A stretch of 64,000 nt of DNA, taken from assembly GCF_029688625.1 (NCBI RefSeq), contig NZ_JARULC010000001.1:868001-932000 (forward strand). Reading direction: 5' to 3'. Positions 36,567-45,442 of this stretch are shown in pieces (within the stretch, counting starts at the first letter, position 1; every line of letters begins with the position of its first letter). The DNA comes from Qipengyuania marincola. GTDB taxonomy: Bacteria > Pseudomonadota > Alphaproteobacteria > Sphingomonadales > Sphingomonadaceae. The notes below the pieces were generated by a model. It was not told the DNA's origin. It ran no database searches and saw only the letters and a list, made by a program, of their open reading frames with translations. The position numbers and the translations under genes were made by a program.

Positions 36567-37094
36567 CTAGCGCTCGCGCAAGCGCGGCATGAGATCGACG
36601 AAATTGCAGGGGCGATTGCGGCTGTCGAGCTGTTCGGCGAGGATCATGTCCCAACCATCCTTCACCGCCCCGTTGGAACCGGGCAGGGCGAAGATGTAGG
36701 TGCCGCGCGCCACCACACCGCAGGCACGGCTTTGCACCGTGCTTGTGCCGATGGTTTTGTAGCTCAGCCAGCGGAACAGTTCGCCGAAGCCGGGGATGTC
36801 CTTGCTCTTCACCCGATCGAGTGCCTCGGGCGTGACGTCGCGACCGGTGAGGCCGGTCCCGCCGGTCGTGATGATGCAATCGATCGCCTCATCGTCAATC
36901 CAGCGATGGAGATGCGCAGCAATCTCCTCGACGCTGTCTCGGCTGATTTCGCGCGATGCCAGGGAGTGACCGGCCGTCCCGATCCGCTCCGCAAGAATGT
37001 CGCCCGAGGTGTCCTCAGCCAGCGTGCGGCTGTCGGAAACCGTCAACAGTGCGATGCTCACGGGCTTGAAGGTGCGGCTCTCGTCGATCGCCAT
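36567..37094 (-). CDS. moaB: molybdenum cofactor biosynthesis protein MoaB
   Basis: 175 residues of the MoaB/Mog type, which act in adenylation of molybdopterin. [40 protein letters not shown] and [19 protein letters not shown] are the conserved MPT-binding motifs. It begins 1 bp after the stop of the lytic transglycosylase gene, so it shares that transcript. No other moa gene is near. Confidence 0.93.
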   Translation of the reverse strand: MAIDESRTFKPVSIALLTVSDSRTLAEDTSGDILAERIGTAGHSLASREISRDSVEEIAAHLHRWIDDEAIDCIITTGGTGLTGRDVTPEALDRVKSKDIPGFGELFRWLSYKTIGTSTVQSRACGVVARGTYIFALPGSNGAVKDGWDMILAEQLDSRNRPCNFVDLMPRLRER

Positions 37095-37095
37095 G

Positions 37096-38814
37096 CTACT
37101 GCGCTCGCGGAAATTGCGGCCAGTCGTTTTCAGCGAGGTCGATGCGACTTGGCGCTGGCGCGTCGGCTTGGCGCAGGTACATCCAATAATTGCGCATCAC
37201 GATGGCGACATAGCTGCGCGTCTCCCAATAGGGCAGCGACTCCATGTAGAGCAGCGGATCGTCCTGATCGCGCACCTCGTTTTCCCAGCGGGCCACGGGG
37301 GTTGGTCCGGCATTGTAGGCGGCCATGACTTTCGGAAGCCTGCCTTGCGTGTAGCCGGCCGATCCCAGCGCCTCGAGCGTACGCTGTCCGAAGGCGAGAT
37401 TGACTGCCGGATCCTTCAGGTCCGCGCCGCTGCTCATATTGATCGAAGCGGCATACTCACGCTGGGTGATCGGCATGATCTGCATCAGTCCGATCGCGCC
37501 GGCCGGGCTGACCACGCGCTCGCGGAAATTGGATTCCTGCAAGGCATGGGCAAAGGCGAGGGCGGGATCGACCCGCCAGCCACCGATCGGCTGGCGGAAG
37601 GTCACCGGATATTTCAAGCTCGGATGCGATCCCGTGCGTGGCGGCGCATTATAGGCCATGAAGTTCTGCGTGCCAGTGAGGCCAAGCGCGCGGGCGAGCT
37701 TGCCCATGGCCTCGAAATCATCGGGATCGCCGGTCCTCACCAGCCAGCGCAAGGCCTCGTCGGCTTCCTCGCGTCGCCCGATCTCGGCGAGCATGACGGC
37801 TAGACGCGCGGCTTCTTCGCGCGATAGCCTCTGCCAGTCACGCTCGGTCAGATCGGGGGTGGTGTGCGTTTCGGGCAGTGGCTTGCCGAGTTGCTCATGC
37901 GCGATCATGCCATAGAGCGTGTCCGGGAAACGCGCTGCGCCGCGCAATTGCTCGGCCGCATCCTCGGGCTGGCGACAGCGAACCAGTGACCGGCTGGCCC
38001 AGTAATGGGCTGCGCTGGAAAGTTCTGGATTGGTGGCCGCGCCGGCGCTGCGACCGAATGCTTGTGCCGCGCGCGCGCAATCGCCAAGGCGCCATGCGGC
38101 AAGGCCCGCTACCCAGTCCCCCTCCGCAATCCAGGCCCCGCTGCCGCCGTCGCGAACCGTCTCGGCGATGGCAGAAGCCTGTGCGTCCCGGTTCTCAATG
38201 TAGTAGCTCCATGCCACACGCTGCCGCCATTCGGCTCGGGCGGCGGAGGAGAGCGTTGCATCAACGCCGTCGAGCAACAAGCGAGCTCCGTCGGGATCGT
38301 CGTTGCGGATGTGGCCGAGAATCGCCTCGCTCACCGATTGCGGCATGCTGCCGTCGTTGACTGTGCGTGGCAGCGTCCGCCGAGTGATGCCGGGCTGGCG
38401 CACCAGCTGGCGCTCGCGCCGCAGATCGTATTCCCGCTCCAGCCCGCGCGTCTGGCCGAGGCGAACCAGGCTTTCGGCATAAGGCAGGTCGCGATAGCGA
38501 TCGAGCCAGGCTTCGACGCGTTCCAGCGGGATCCGCGGGCTATTCGCATGCAGGTAATAATGCGCTAGCGCCGCCCCGTGTAGCGGACCATCGCTTTGCT
38601 GGCCGAGCATGACTTCCACGCGGTCCCAATTTTCCGCATTGATCGCCTCGTAAAGCGACCCGTAATAGGCGCGATCCTCGCTCGAAAGCAGGCGCGGCAG
38701 CGCATCGGCATGCGAGCGGGTGAAGTAGTCGACGCTGCTTTGCTGGGCCACGGCTGGCACCGCGATCAGTGTCCCTGCAGCTAAGGCGAGGGCAAGAGTG
38801 TGTCTCAGGATCAT
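37096..38814 (-). CDS. soluble lytic murein transglycosylase
   Basis: 572 residues with a signal peptide (MILRHTLALALAAGTLIAVPAVAQ); cleaves peptidoglycan between MurNAc and GlcNAc in the periplasm. The long N-terminal helical superhelix resembles Slt70 and the C-terminal SLT domain has ALQESNFRERVVSPAGAIGLMQ with catalytic Glu427, followed by GQRTLEALGS and VMAAYNAGPTPVARW. The ATG at 38814 overlaps the stop of the UDG-like gene (ATGA) and begins exactly at the signal peptide. Confidence 0.93.
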   Translation of the reverse strand: MILRHTLALALAAGTLIAVPAVAQQSSVDYFTRSHADALPRLLSSEDRAYYGSLYEAINAENWDRVEVMLGQQSDGPLHGAALAHYYLHANSPRIPLERVEAWLDRYRDLPYAESLVRLGQTRGLEREYDLRRERQLVRQPGITRRTLPRTVNDGSMPQSVSEAILGHIRNDDPDGARLLLDGVDATLSSAARAEWRQRVAWSYYIENRDAQASAIAETVRDGGSGAWIAEGDWVAGLAAWRLGDCARAAQAFGRSAGAATNPELSSAAHYWASRSLVRCRQPEDAAEQLRGAARFPDTLYGMIAHEQLGKPLPETHTTPDLTERDWQRLSREEAARLAVMLAEIGRREEADEALRWLVRTGDPDDFEAMGKLARALGLTGTQNFMAYNAPPRTGSHPSLKYPVTFRQPIGGWRVDPALAFAHALQESNFRERVVSPAGAIGLMQIMPITQREYAASINMSSGADLKDPAVNLAFGQRTLEALGSAGYTQGRLPKVMAAYNAGPTPVARWENEVRDQDDPLLYMESLPYWETRSYVAIVMRNYWMYLRQADAPAPSRIDLAENDWPQFPRAQ

Positions 38815-39596
38815 GTCGTCCATTCCAGCCATCGGTGCCAAAGGGTCTCGCGGCGTTTGGCACTGCGGGCGATTTGCGAGAAATCTGGCGCGGCGAGCAG
38901 GGGGAGGGGCTTCTCGCCCACCTCTATCGTCAAGGGCTCGCGCAGCTTGTCGGGCGCGATGTCGAAAAGGGCCAGAGGCGAGCGACCGATCGCAAGCACG
39001 CGCGCGGGAGCGGCAAGCGCAAGGTGGTGTCGGGTCACTTCGGCCAAGCCGCGTCGGGCCAGGACGCTCCAGTCGGGAAGAGGCATCGGGGCTGGCAGGA
39101 CACTCGCCAAATAAACCTCGTCCGCACTGACCTCCATCGACTGCAACATGGCCGACAGCAGTCTGCCAGCGCCGCCCGTCAGCAGCCCCTCGCCATCATC
39201 GGGCTCGGGCTGCGGAACGAGAATGCACAGCTTCGCACCTGCGACCCCACGCGGCGGCACACGCCGGTCGAGTGAACCCTCTGCCAGCGAAGGCTCGGTC
39301 ATCCACCATTCGCGAAATTTTTCCAGATTGGTGGGCCAGTCGGTGAGCGCCCCGCCAATAAGGGGTGCTGCTTCCTGCTCCAGTGCCCGAGTGAGCGGCG
39401 TGGCGGGCGGCGGCGGGGGTGGAACCGCGCCCTGGGGAGCCGCTACGGCATGGTCGGCTTCGGGTTCCGCCAGCCATTGCGTCGGCGCATCAGCATAGTC
39501 GAAATCAACGCCTGCCTCGCGCCACCATGCGATGGCCCCCTCCAGCGCCTCGGCTGCGTCGAAATCGCGCGGTTCTGGAGTATCGGATCGCATCAT
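38811..39596 (-). CDS. uracil-DNA glycosylase superfamily-like protein, probably degenerate
   Basis: 261 residues. The middle part (LCILVPQPEPDDGEGLLTGGAGRLLSAMLQSM, then VYLASVLPAP and RVLAIGRSPLALF) follows family 4 uracil-DNA glycosylases. However, the usual GEAPG motif is replaced, the Fe-S cysteines are missing and no C-terminal HP motif is seen. A Pro-rich linker (VPPPPPPAT) follows an acidic N-terminal region. Glycosylase activity is therefore doubtful; it may bind DNA or be a relict. First gene of the minus-strand run to the antiporter. ATG 39596 or the next codon could be the start. Confidence 0.7.
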   Translation of the reverse strand: MMRSDTPEPRDFDAAEALEGAIAWWREAGVDFDYADAPTQWLAEPEADHAVAAPQGAVPPPPPPATPLTRALEQEAAPLIGGALTDWPTNLEKFREWWMTEPSLAEGSLDRRVPPRGVAGAKLCILVPQPEPDDGEGLLTGGAGRLLSAMLQSMEVSADEVYLASVLPAPMPLPDWSVLARRGLAEVTRHHLALAAPARVLAIGRSPLALFDIAPDKLREPLTIEVGEKPLPLLAAPDFSQIARSAKRRETLWHRWLEWTT

Positions 39597-39676
39597 CGTG
39601 TCGGTGCAGGTCTTGACCTCTAACGCACCAGCAATCAAGGCATCCGCAACACATTTAGCGACGAAAAGAGAGAGAC

Positions 39677-41326
39677 ATGAGCGAACGCGAATCCATGCCC
39701 TGCGACGTCGTCATCATCGGCGGCGGGGTCGCCGGTCTTGGCGCGGCCATTCGGCTGAAGCAGATCAACGAGGAGCTCGAGGTCGTCCTGCTCGAAAAGG
39801 GCAGCGAAATCGGCGCGCATATCCTCTCGGGCGCCGTGGTTGACCCCAAGGCGCTGGACGAGTTGTTTCCCGATTGGCGCGACATGGATTGCCCGATGGC
39901 GGAAACGCCGGTCACCGAAGACCTGTTCTACGGCATTTCGGAAACCGGTCAGTCGGCCATGCCGCATGCATTTTTCCCGCCCTTCATGTCGAACGACGGC
40001 TGCTACACCGGATCGCTGGCAAACCTGTGCCGCTGGATGGGCGAGCAGGCCGAGGCGCTGGGCGTGATGGTCTTCCCGGGCTTCCCAGCAGCAGAAGTGC
40101 TGTTCGACGAGAATGGCGCCGTGTCGGGCGTCGCCACGCAGGACATGGGCATCGCGGCCGATGGGTCGCAGAAGGACGATTACCAGCCGGGGATGGAAAT
40201 CCACGCGAAATACACGCTCTTCGCAGAGGGCGCGCGCGGCAATCTGACCAAGAAGATGAAGGCGAAATACGACCTCGAGGCCGATTGCCAGCCGCAGGTC
40301 TACGGCCTCGGCATCAAGGAAGTGTGGGACATCGATCCCGAACTGCACGTACCCGGCAAGATCGTCCATACGCAGGGCTGGCCGCTGAGCGAGAGCGGCA
40401 GCAACGGCGGCGGTTTCCTCTATCACCAGGCGAACAATCAGGTCGCTTTGGGTCTCGTCACTTGGCTCGATTACAGCAATCCTTACGTCTCGCCCTATCA
40501 GGAATTCCAGCGCTGGAAGCACCATCCGCTGATTGCCGAGACACTGAAGGGCGGCAAGCGCGTGGCGTATGGCGCGCGCGCGATCAACGATGGCGGCTGG
40601 CAGAGCGTGCCCAAACTCGCCTTCCCGGGCGGTGCGCTGATCGGTTGTGCCGCGGGCTTCGTCAACGTCCCGCGGATCAAGGGCAGCCACACTGCGATGA
40701 AGAGCGGGATGCTCGCAGCGGAATCGGTCGCGAAGGCGATTGCCGATGGGCACGAGAAGACCGAGTTGATGGATTACGATGCCGCGGTGCGCGATAGCTG
40801 GATCGCGACCGAATTGAAGCAAGTCCAGAATGCCTTGCCCGCGATCGAGCGCTACGGCGCCGACATCGGCACGCTGCTCGGCGGCATCGACATGTGGATG
40901 CGCTACCTCAAGATCGGCCTGCCGATCAGTATGAAGCACCACAAGGACCACGAGCAGCTGCAGCGCGCCGATCTTTACCAGCCGATCGACTATCCCAAGC
41001 CCGACAATGTGCTCAGCTTCGATAAGCTGACCAGCGTCAGCTACAGCTACACCAACCATGCGGAGGACCAGCCGGTTCACCTCAAGGTGAAGGACATGGA
41101 GCTGCAGAAGGAAAGCGAGCTGGGCGTCTATGCCGGCCCTTCCAACCGCTATTGTCCTGCCGGCGTCTACGAATGGCTGACCGACGAAGACACGGGCGAG
41201 CCGAAGTTCCAGATCAACTCGCAGAATTGCGTCCATTGCAAGACCTGCGACATCAAGGACCCGAACCAGAACATCGAATGGACCACGCCCGAAGGCGGCG
41301 GCGGGCCGAACTATCCGAATATGTGA
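39677..41326 (+). CDS. electron transfer flavoprotein-ubiquinone oxidoreductase
   Basis: Passes electrons from ETF (acyl-CoA dehydrogenases) to ubiquinone at the inner membrane. 549 residues: FAD motif VVIIGGGVAGLGAAIRL with LLEKGSEIGAHILSG, the ubiquinone/FAD middle part (GCAAGFVNVPRIKGSHTAMKSG), and a C-terminal 4Fe-4S ferredoxin domain (SNRYCPAG, INSQNCVHCKTCDIKDP). The full-length family pattern is complete. Divergent from the UDG-like gene, with 80 bp between starts. Confidence 0.95.
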   Translation: MSERESMPCDVVIIGGGVAGLGAAIRLKQINEELEVVLLEKGSEIGAHILSGAVVDPKALDELFPDWRDMDCPMAETPVTEDLFYGISETGQSAMPHAFFPPFMSNDGCYTGSLANLCRWMGEQAEALGVMVFPGFPAAEVLFDENGAVSGVATQDMGIAADGSQKDDYQPGMEIHAKYTLFAEGARGNLTKKMKAKYDLEADCQPQVYGLGIKEVWDIDPELHVPGKIVHTQGWPLSESGSNGGGFLYHQANNQVALGLVTWLDYSNPYVSPYQEFQRWKHHPLIAETLKGGKRVAYGARAINDGGWQSVPKLAFPGGALIGCAAGFVNVPRIKGSHTAMKSGMLAAESVAKAIADGHEKTELMDYDAAVRDSWIATELKQVQNALPAIERYGADIGTLLGGIDMWMRYLKIGLPISMKHHKDHEQLQRADLYQPIDYPKPDNVLSFDKLTSVSYSYTNHAEDQPVHLKVKDMELQKESELGVYAGPSNRYCPAGVYEWLTDEDTGEPKFQINSQNCVHCKTCDIKDPNQNIEWTTPEGGGGPNYPNM

Positions 41327-41350
41327 CGGCCTTCTCGGCAGGAGACTGCT

Positions 41351-41578
41351 TTGGTGAGTGAAGGCAAATACAGGCGAGAACCTAAGACTTTCGAACGAGT
41401 GCTGGCGGGTATCCTCGTCGCTGCCTCCATCGCTGTTTTTGCGAACCTCCTGACTGACGGAAGCCTGCTTGGTATAGACGGCATGAGAGGCATCGCTTTC
41501 GTCGGAATACCTACGATGGGTTTCTTCTTCTACGCCAAGAGCCGCCGTATCGGTTTCCATCGTGATGATCGTGCCTGA
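41351..41578 (+). CDS. small membrane protein, 75 residues
   Basis: A basic N-terminus (KYRREPKTFERV) followed by two hydrophobic segments (LAGILVAASIAVFANLL, GIAFVGIPTMGFFFYA) and a basic tail. Not recognised. The start is TTG 41351 or GTG 41354, both near an AGGAG. It runs up to the ispE start and is likely co-transcribed with the ETF oxidoreductase gene. Confidence 0.6.
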   Translation: MVSEGKYRREPKTFERVLAGILVAASIAVFANLLTDGSLLGIDGMRGIAFVGIPTMGFFFYAKSRRIGFHRDDRA

Positions 41579-41582
41579 CACT

Positions 41583-42389
41583 ATGACGGAAACCGCCTAC
41601 GCCAAGGTCAACCTAGCGCTGCATGTCCGCAGGCGGCGGGATGATGGGTATCACGAACTCGAAACGCTGTTCGCCTTCGTCGATGCAGGGGATGTGCTGA
41701 GCACCAGCAGCGCCGAGCAGGACAGCGTGCAGGTGGTCGGGGAGTTTGCGGGCGGACTTGACCATCCGTTCGACAACCTCGTCGCCAAGGCGCTCGGCAA
41801 GCTGCCGCGAGCCGAAGGGCTCGCGATCACTCTTGAGAAAAACCTACCTGTCGCGGCCGGGCTGGGCGGGGGTTCGGCGGATGCCGGGGCCGTGTTCCGC
41901 ATCATGCGCGAGCGGTTCGGTCTGCCGGACGACTGGCGGGAGCGTGCCGCCGCGCTCGGGGCAGACGTCCCGGCCTGCGTCGAGAGCCGCACCTGCATCG
42001 GGCGCGGGACGGGGACCGAGCTCGAGCCGGCGGACGACAGTCTTGCCGGAACGCCCGTACTGCTGGTCAACCCGCGCTTGCCGCTTTCGACCGGGCCGGT
42101 GTTCAAGGCATGGGATGGTGCGGACTGCGGGCCGATGTCGCAAGGCGACGCGCGGACGATCGCGTTGGAAGGCCGCAACGACCTCGAAGCCCCGGCCATC
42201 GAACTGTGCCCCGAAATCGCCGACGTGCTCGCCGCAATGCGCGGAACTTCGCCGTTTCTCGCCCGTATGTCAGGTTCGGGCGCGACGTGTTTCGCGCTGT
42301 TCGAGAACGAAACAGCGCGGGACGAGGCCGCGGCACGCATTGCCGCCGACCACCCCGGCTGGTGGCAGATGCGAGGGAACCTCAGATGA
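41583..42389 (+). CDS. ispE: 4-diphosphocytidyl-2-C-methyl-D-erythritol kinase
   Basis: Phosphorylates CDP-methylerythritol in the MEP route to isoprenoids. 268 residues of the GHMP kinase family: AYAKVNLALHVRRRRDDGYHEL at the start, the ATP loop LPVAAGLGGGSADAGAVFR, and SGSGATCFALFEN near the end. The ATG at 41583 fits the usual N-terminus; earlier GTG or ATG codons at 41562-41565 add seven residues. It overlaps the next gene by ATGA. Confidence 0.94.
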   Translation: MTETAYAKVNLALHVRRRRDDGYHELETLFAFVDAGDVLSTSSAEQDSVQVVGEFAGGLDHPFDNLVAKALGKLPRAEGLAITLEKNLPVAAGLGGGSADAGAVFRIMRERFGLPDDWRERAAALGADVPACVESRTCIGRGTGTELEPADDSLAGTPVLLVNPRLPLSTGPVFKAWDGADCGPMSQGDARTIALEGRNDLEAPAIELCPEIADVLAAMRGTSPFLARMSGSGATCFALFENETARDEAAARIAADHPGWWQMRGNLR

Positions 42390-43111
42390 TCGACGGTCTT
42401 CCGTACCGCCAGGTTGGTATGGACACGATCCGCCCCGGCGGGCTGGTCTGCGTGGCGGACCACGCCTCCAATTTCGTGCCGGAGGGGATCGACCTCGGCA
42501 TCGACAGCAAACTGCTGAATGACCACATCGCCTTGGACATCGGAGTCGAAGGCATTGCCGATCGGCTTGCCCGTCGCCACAATATTCCCGCACATATTGC
42601 TACCGTCAGTCGCCTCGTCTGTGACTTCCATCGGCGGGAAGACGAGCCGGCCGTCGTCCCGACGGAAAGCGACGGGCATCTGATCCCGGGCAATATCGGC
42701 GCGGATGTCGAAAAGCGCCTGGCGCACTATCATCGACCCTATCACGAGGCGCTGGCCAGCTTCATCGAGGAAACCCGTCCGAAGCTGATCATCGCGCTGC
42801 ACAGCTTCACGCCGAGCATGGCCAGCAAGGACGAAGAACGGCCGTGGGAAGTCGCGCTGCTCTATAACCAGGACGACAGGGCCGCGCGCCACGCCATCCG
42901 CCTGTTCGGCGAACAGGGACTGACTGTGGGCGACAACGAGCCCTATTCGGGCAAGCAGCTAAACGCCACGATGGACCGGCATGCGGAGGCCAGCGGCATT
43001 CCCTACTGCACCGTCGAAATCCGCCAGGACCAGATCGATACGCCCGCGGGCCAGGCGCGCTGGGCGGTGATGCTTGCCGATGTGTTGGGGCGGGTCGCGC
43101 TCGAGGTCTGA
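42386..43111 (+). CDS. N-formylglutamate amidohydrolase family protein
   Basis: 241 residues. VCVADHASNFVPEG, HIALDIGVEGIADRLARR, SRLVCDFHRREDE, IIALHSFTPSM and TVEIRQDQIDTPAGQARWA are the conserved blocks of FGase (HutG2-like), a zinc-dependent hydrolase that frees glutamate from formylglutamate. No hut genes are near, so another N-acylated amino acid could be the substrate. It is translationally coupled to ispE. Confidence 0.88.
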   Translation: MIDGLPYRQVGMDTIRPGGLVCVADHASNFVPEGIDLGIDSKLLNDHIALDIGVEGIADRLARRHNIPAHIATVSRLVCDFHRREDEPAVVPTESDGHLIPGNIGADVEKRLAHYHRPYHEALASFIEETRPKLIIALHSFTPSMASKDEERPWEVALLYNQDDRAARHAIRLFGEQGLTVGDNEPYSGKQLNATMDRHAEASGIPYCTVEIRQDQIDTPAGQARWAVMLADVLGRVALEV

Positions 43112-43202
43112 TAGTCAGGCTTGGCCGCCCTCGCGCCAATCTAGCGTTAGCGTCGGCCCACTCCTCTGCTAGGCTTGCTGCCGAAGCAAAGAGAGACACC
43201 CG

Positions 43203-45059
43203 ATGCCGCAATACCGCTCCCGCACCACCACCCATGGCCGCAACATGGCGGGCGCACGCGGTCTGTGGCGCGCGACGGGCATGAAGGACGGCGATTTCGG
43301 CAAGCCGATCATCGCGGTCGTGAACAGCTTTACACAGTTTGTCCCCGGACATGTCCACTTGAAGGATCTGGGCCAACTGGTCGCGCACGAGATCGAGGCT
43401 GCTGGCGGAGTTGCCAAGGAATTCAATACGATAGCGGTCGACGACGGCATCGCCATGGGCCACGATGGCATGCTCTATTCGCTGCCCAGCCGCGACCTGA
43501 TCGCCGACAGCGTCGAATACATGGTCAACGCCCACTGCGCCGATGCCATGGTGTGCATTTCCAATTGCGACAAGATCACGCCGGGCATGCTGATGGCGGC
43601 GATGCGGCTCAACATACCGGCGGTCTTCGTCAGCGGCGGACCGATGGAGGCGGGCAAGGTCGTGGTGAAGGGCAAGGAAGTCGCGCTCGATCTGGTGGAC
43701 GCGATGGTCGCCGCGGCGGACGAAAGCTACACCGACGAGGAAGTGACCGCCATCGAGCAGAACGCTTGCCCGACTTGCGGCTCGTGTTCTGGCATGTTCA
43801 CGGCCAATTCGATGAACTGCCTGACCGAGGCGCTGGGCCTTTCGCTGCCCGGTAACGGGTCGACGCTGGCCACCCATGCCGACCGCAAGAGCCTGTTCGA
43901 GCGGGCCGGCCGCCTCGTGGTCACGCTTGCCCGCCGCTATTACGAGGAGGAAGACGAGAGCGTCTTGCCGCGCTCCATCGCCAGTTTCGAGGCGTTCGAA
44001 AACGCCATGAGCCTCGACATCGCCATGGGCGGTTCGACCAATACCGTCCTGCACCTGCTGGCCGCTGCGCATGAGGCGGGTGTCGATTTCACCATGGAAG
44101 ATATCGACCGATTGAGCCGCAAGGTGCCGTGCCTCAGCAAGGTCGCTCCGGCCAAGAGCGACGTCCACATGGAAGACGTCCACCGTGCTGGCGGCATCAT
44201 GTCGATCCTCGGCGAACTCGAAAAGGCCGGCCTGCTCCATACTGCGCTGCCGACCGTGCACAGCCCGACCATGGGAGATGCGCTGGACGATTGGGACATC
44301 GGGCGCACGCAGAACAATAAGGTGCGCGAATTCTATTCCGCCGCGCCAGGCGGCGTTCCGACGCAGACTGCATTCAGCCAGTCGCGCCGTTGGGAGGAAC
44401 TCGATCTCGACCGCGAAAACGGCGTCATTCGAAGCGCCCATCACGCCTTCAGCCAGGACGGTGGCTTGGCCGTGCTCTATGGCAATATCGCCCGCGACGG
44501 CTGCATCGTGAAGACTGCGGGGGTGGACGAGAGCATCCTCACTTTCTCCGGCCCGGCAAAAGTCTACGAGAGCCAGGACGATGCCGTGACGGCAATCCTC
44601 ACCGGACAGGTTGTGGAGGGTGACGTCGTGGTGATCCGCTACGAGGGGCCGCGCGGAGGGCCGGGGATGCAGGAAATGCTCTATCCGACCAGCTACCTGA
44701 AATCCAAGGGCCTCGGCGCGGCCTGTGCGCTGCTGACTGACGGGCGTTTTTCAGGCGGCACCTCCGGACTGTCGATCGGCCATGTCTCTCCTGAGGCGGC
44801 GGAAGGCGGCACTATAGGGCTGGTCGAAGAGGGCGATATCATTGCGATCGACATCCCCAACCGCACGATCACGCTGGAGGTCTCCGACGAAGAGCTCGAG
44901 CGACGCCGCGCAATGATGGACGCGAAGGGCGAGGATGGCTGGCATCCCGCGAGCCCGCGCGAGCGCCGCGTGACCGACGCGCTCAGAGCATATGCTGCGA
45001 TGACGACCTCCGCAGCACGCGGCGCCATCCGCGACGTTTCGCAACTGCGCCGTCGGTAG
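43203..45059 (+). CDS. ilvD: dihydroxy-acid dehydratase
   Basis: Dehydrates dihydroxy-isovalerate and its isoleucine analogue in branched-chain amino acid synthesis. 618 residues. [19 protein letters not shown] and [20 protein letters not shown] supply the cluster cysteines. [19 protein letters not shown] and [12 protein letters not shown] near the end are also diagnostic. The length is normal. It stands alone with 90 bp in front of it, so it probably has its own promoter. Confidence 0.97.
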   Translation: MPQYRSRTTTHGRNMAGARGLWRATGMKDGDFGKPIIAVVNSFTQFVPGHVHLKDLGQLVAHEIEAAGGVAKEFNTIAVDDGIAMGHDGMLYSLPSRDLIADSVEYMVNAHCADAMVCISNCDKITPGMLMAAMRLNIPAVFVSGGPMEAGKVVVKGKEVALDLVDAMVAAADESYTDEEVTAIEQNACPTCGSCSGMFTANSMNCLTEALGLSLPGNGSTLATHADRKSLFERAGRLVVTLARRYYEEEDESVLPRSIASFEAFENAMSLDIAMGGSTNTVLHLLAAAHEAGVDFTMEDIDRLSRKVPCLSKVAPAKSDVHMEDVHRAGGIMSILGELEKAGLLHTALPTVHSPTMGDALDDWDIGRTQNNKVREFYSAAPGGVPTQTAFSQSRRWEELDLDRENGVIRSAHHAFSQDGGLAVLYGNIARDGCIVKTAGVDESILTFSGPAKVYESQDDAVTAILTGQVVEGDVVVIRYEGPRGGPGMQEMLYPTSYLKSKGLGAACALLTDGRFSGGTSGLSIGHVSPEAAEGGTIGLVEEGDIIAIDIPNRTITLEVSDEELERRRAMMDAKGEDGWHPASPRERRVTDALRAYAAMTTSAARGAIRDVSQLRRR

Positions 45060-45071
45060 GGCTTGCTCAAC

Positions 45072-45089
45072 GCTGCCAGCCGTGGCAGC
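45072..45089. terminator. weak hairpin after ilvD
   Basis: GCTGCCA and TGGCAGC pair perfectly around GCCG, 12 bp after the ilvD stop. No T-tract follows. Possible weak terminator or stability element. Confidence 0.35.
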
Positions 45090-45097
45090 CGCGCCGC

Positions 45098-45442
45098 ATG
45101 CGCTTGAGATCGTGTCTTCTGTTGCCCTGTGCCGTTCCCCTCGCGATCGGTTGCTCGGAGACTCAGCCTGTTGCCAGCGAGGGTGCCGAGCCCGTCTTGT
45201 GCGCGGTCGCAGGGGACACCGAATGGTCCGACGAGTGCCGCCTAGAGACTGCAAGAGTGGGCGGCGCGAATGTGCTCGTTATCCGGCATCCCGACGGTGG
45301 CTTTCGCCGGCTGATCGCAGGGCCCAAAGGCTTTCAGACAGCTGACGGATCCGCCGAAGCGCAGACAGAATTCCGCAACGGCCGGGCATTCGTGACGATC
45401 GACAACGCGACTTACAGCTTGCCGGACACTCGCCAGCCATGA
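45098..45442 (+). CDS. small lipoprotein, hypothetical
   Basis: 114 residues with a lipoprotein signal (MRLRSCLLLPCAVPLAIGC, Cys19). The mature part has two further Cys (VLCAVAGDTEWSDECRLE), probably a disulfide, and a beta-rich remainder (VLVIRHPDGGFRRLIAGPKG, AFVTIDNATYSLP). The family is not recognised. Its end overlaps the nnr gene by 4 bp (ATGA). Confidence 0.75.
   Translation: MRLRSCLLLPCAVPLAIGCSETQPVASEGAEPVLCAVAGDTEWSDECRLETARVGGANVLVIRHPDGGFRRLIAGPKGFQTADGSAEAQTEFRNGRAFVTIDNATYSLPDTRQP

Noticed and set aside
39635-41581. Open frame of 648 codons opposite to the ETF-ubiquinone oxidoreductase gene
   Set aside because: The plus-strand protein has all expected motifs; the minus frame has none.
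43112-43202. Attenuator or leader peptide before ilvD
   Set aside because: No run of Leu, Ile or Val codons and no terminator/antiterminator pair is visible in the 91 bp.
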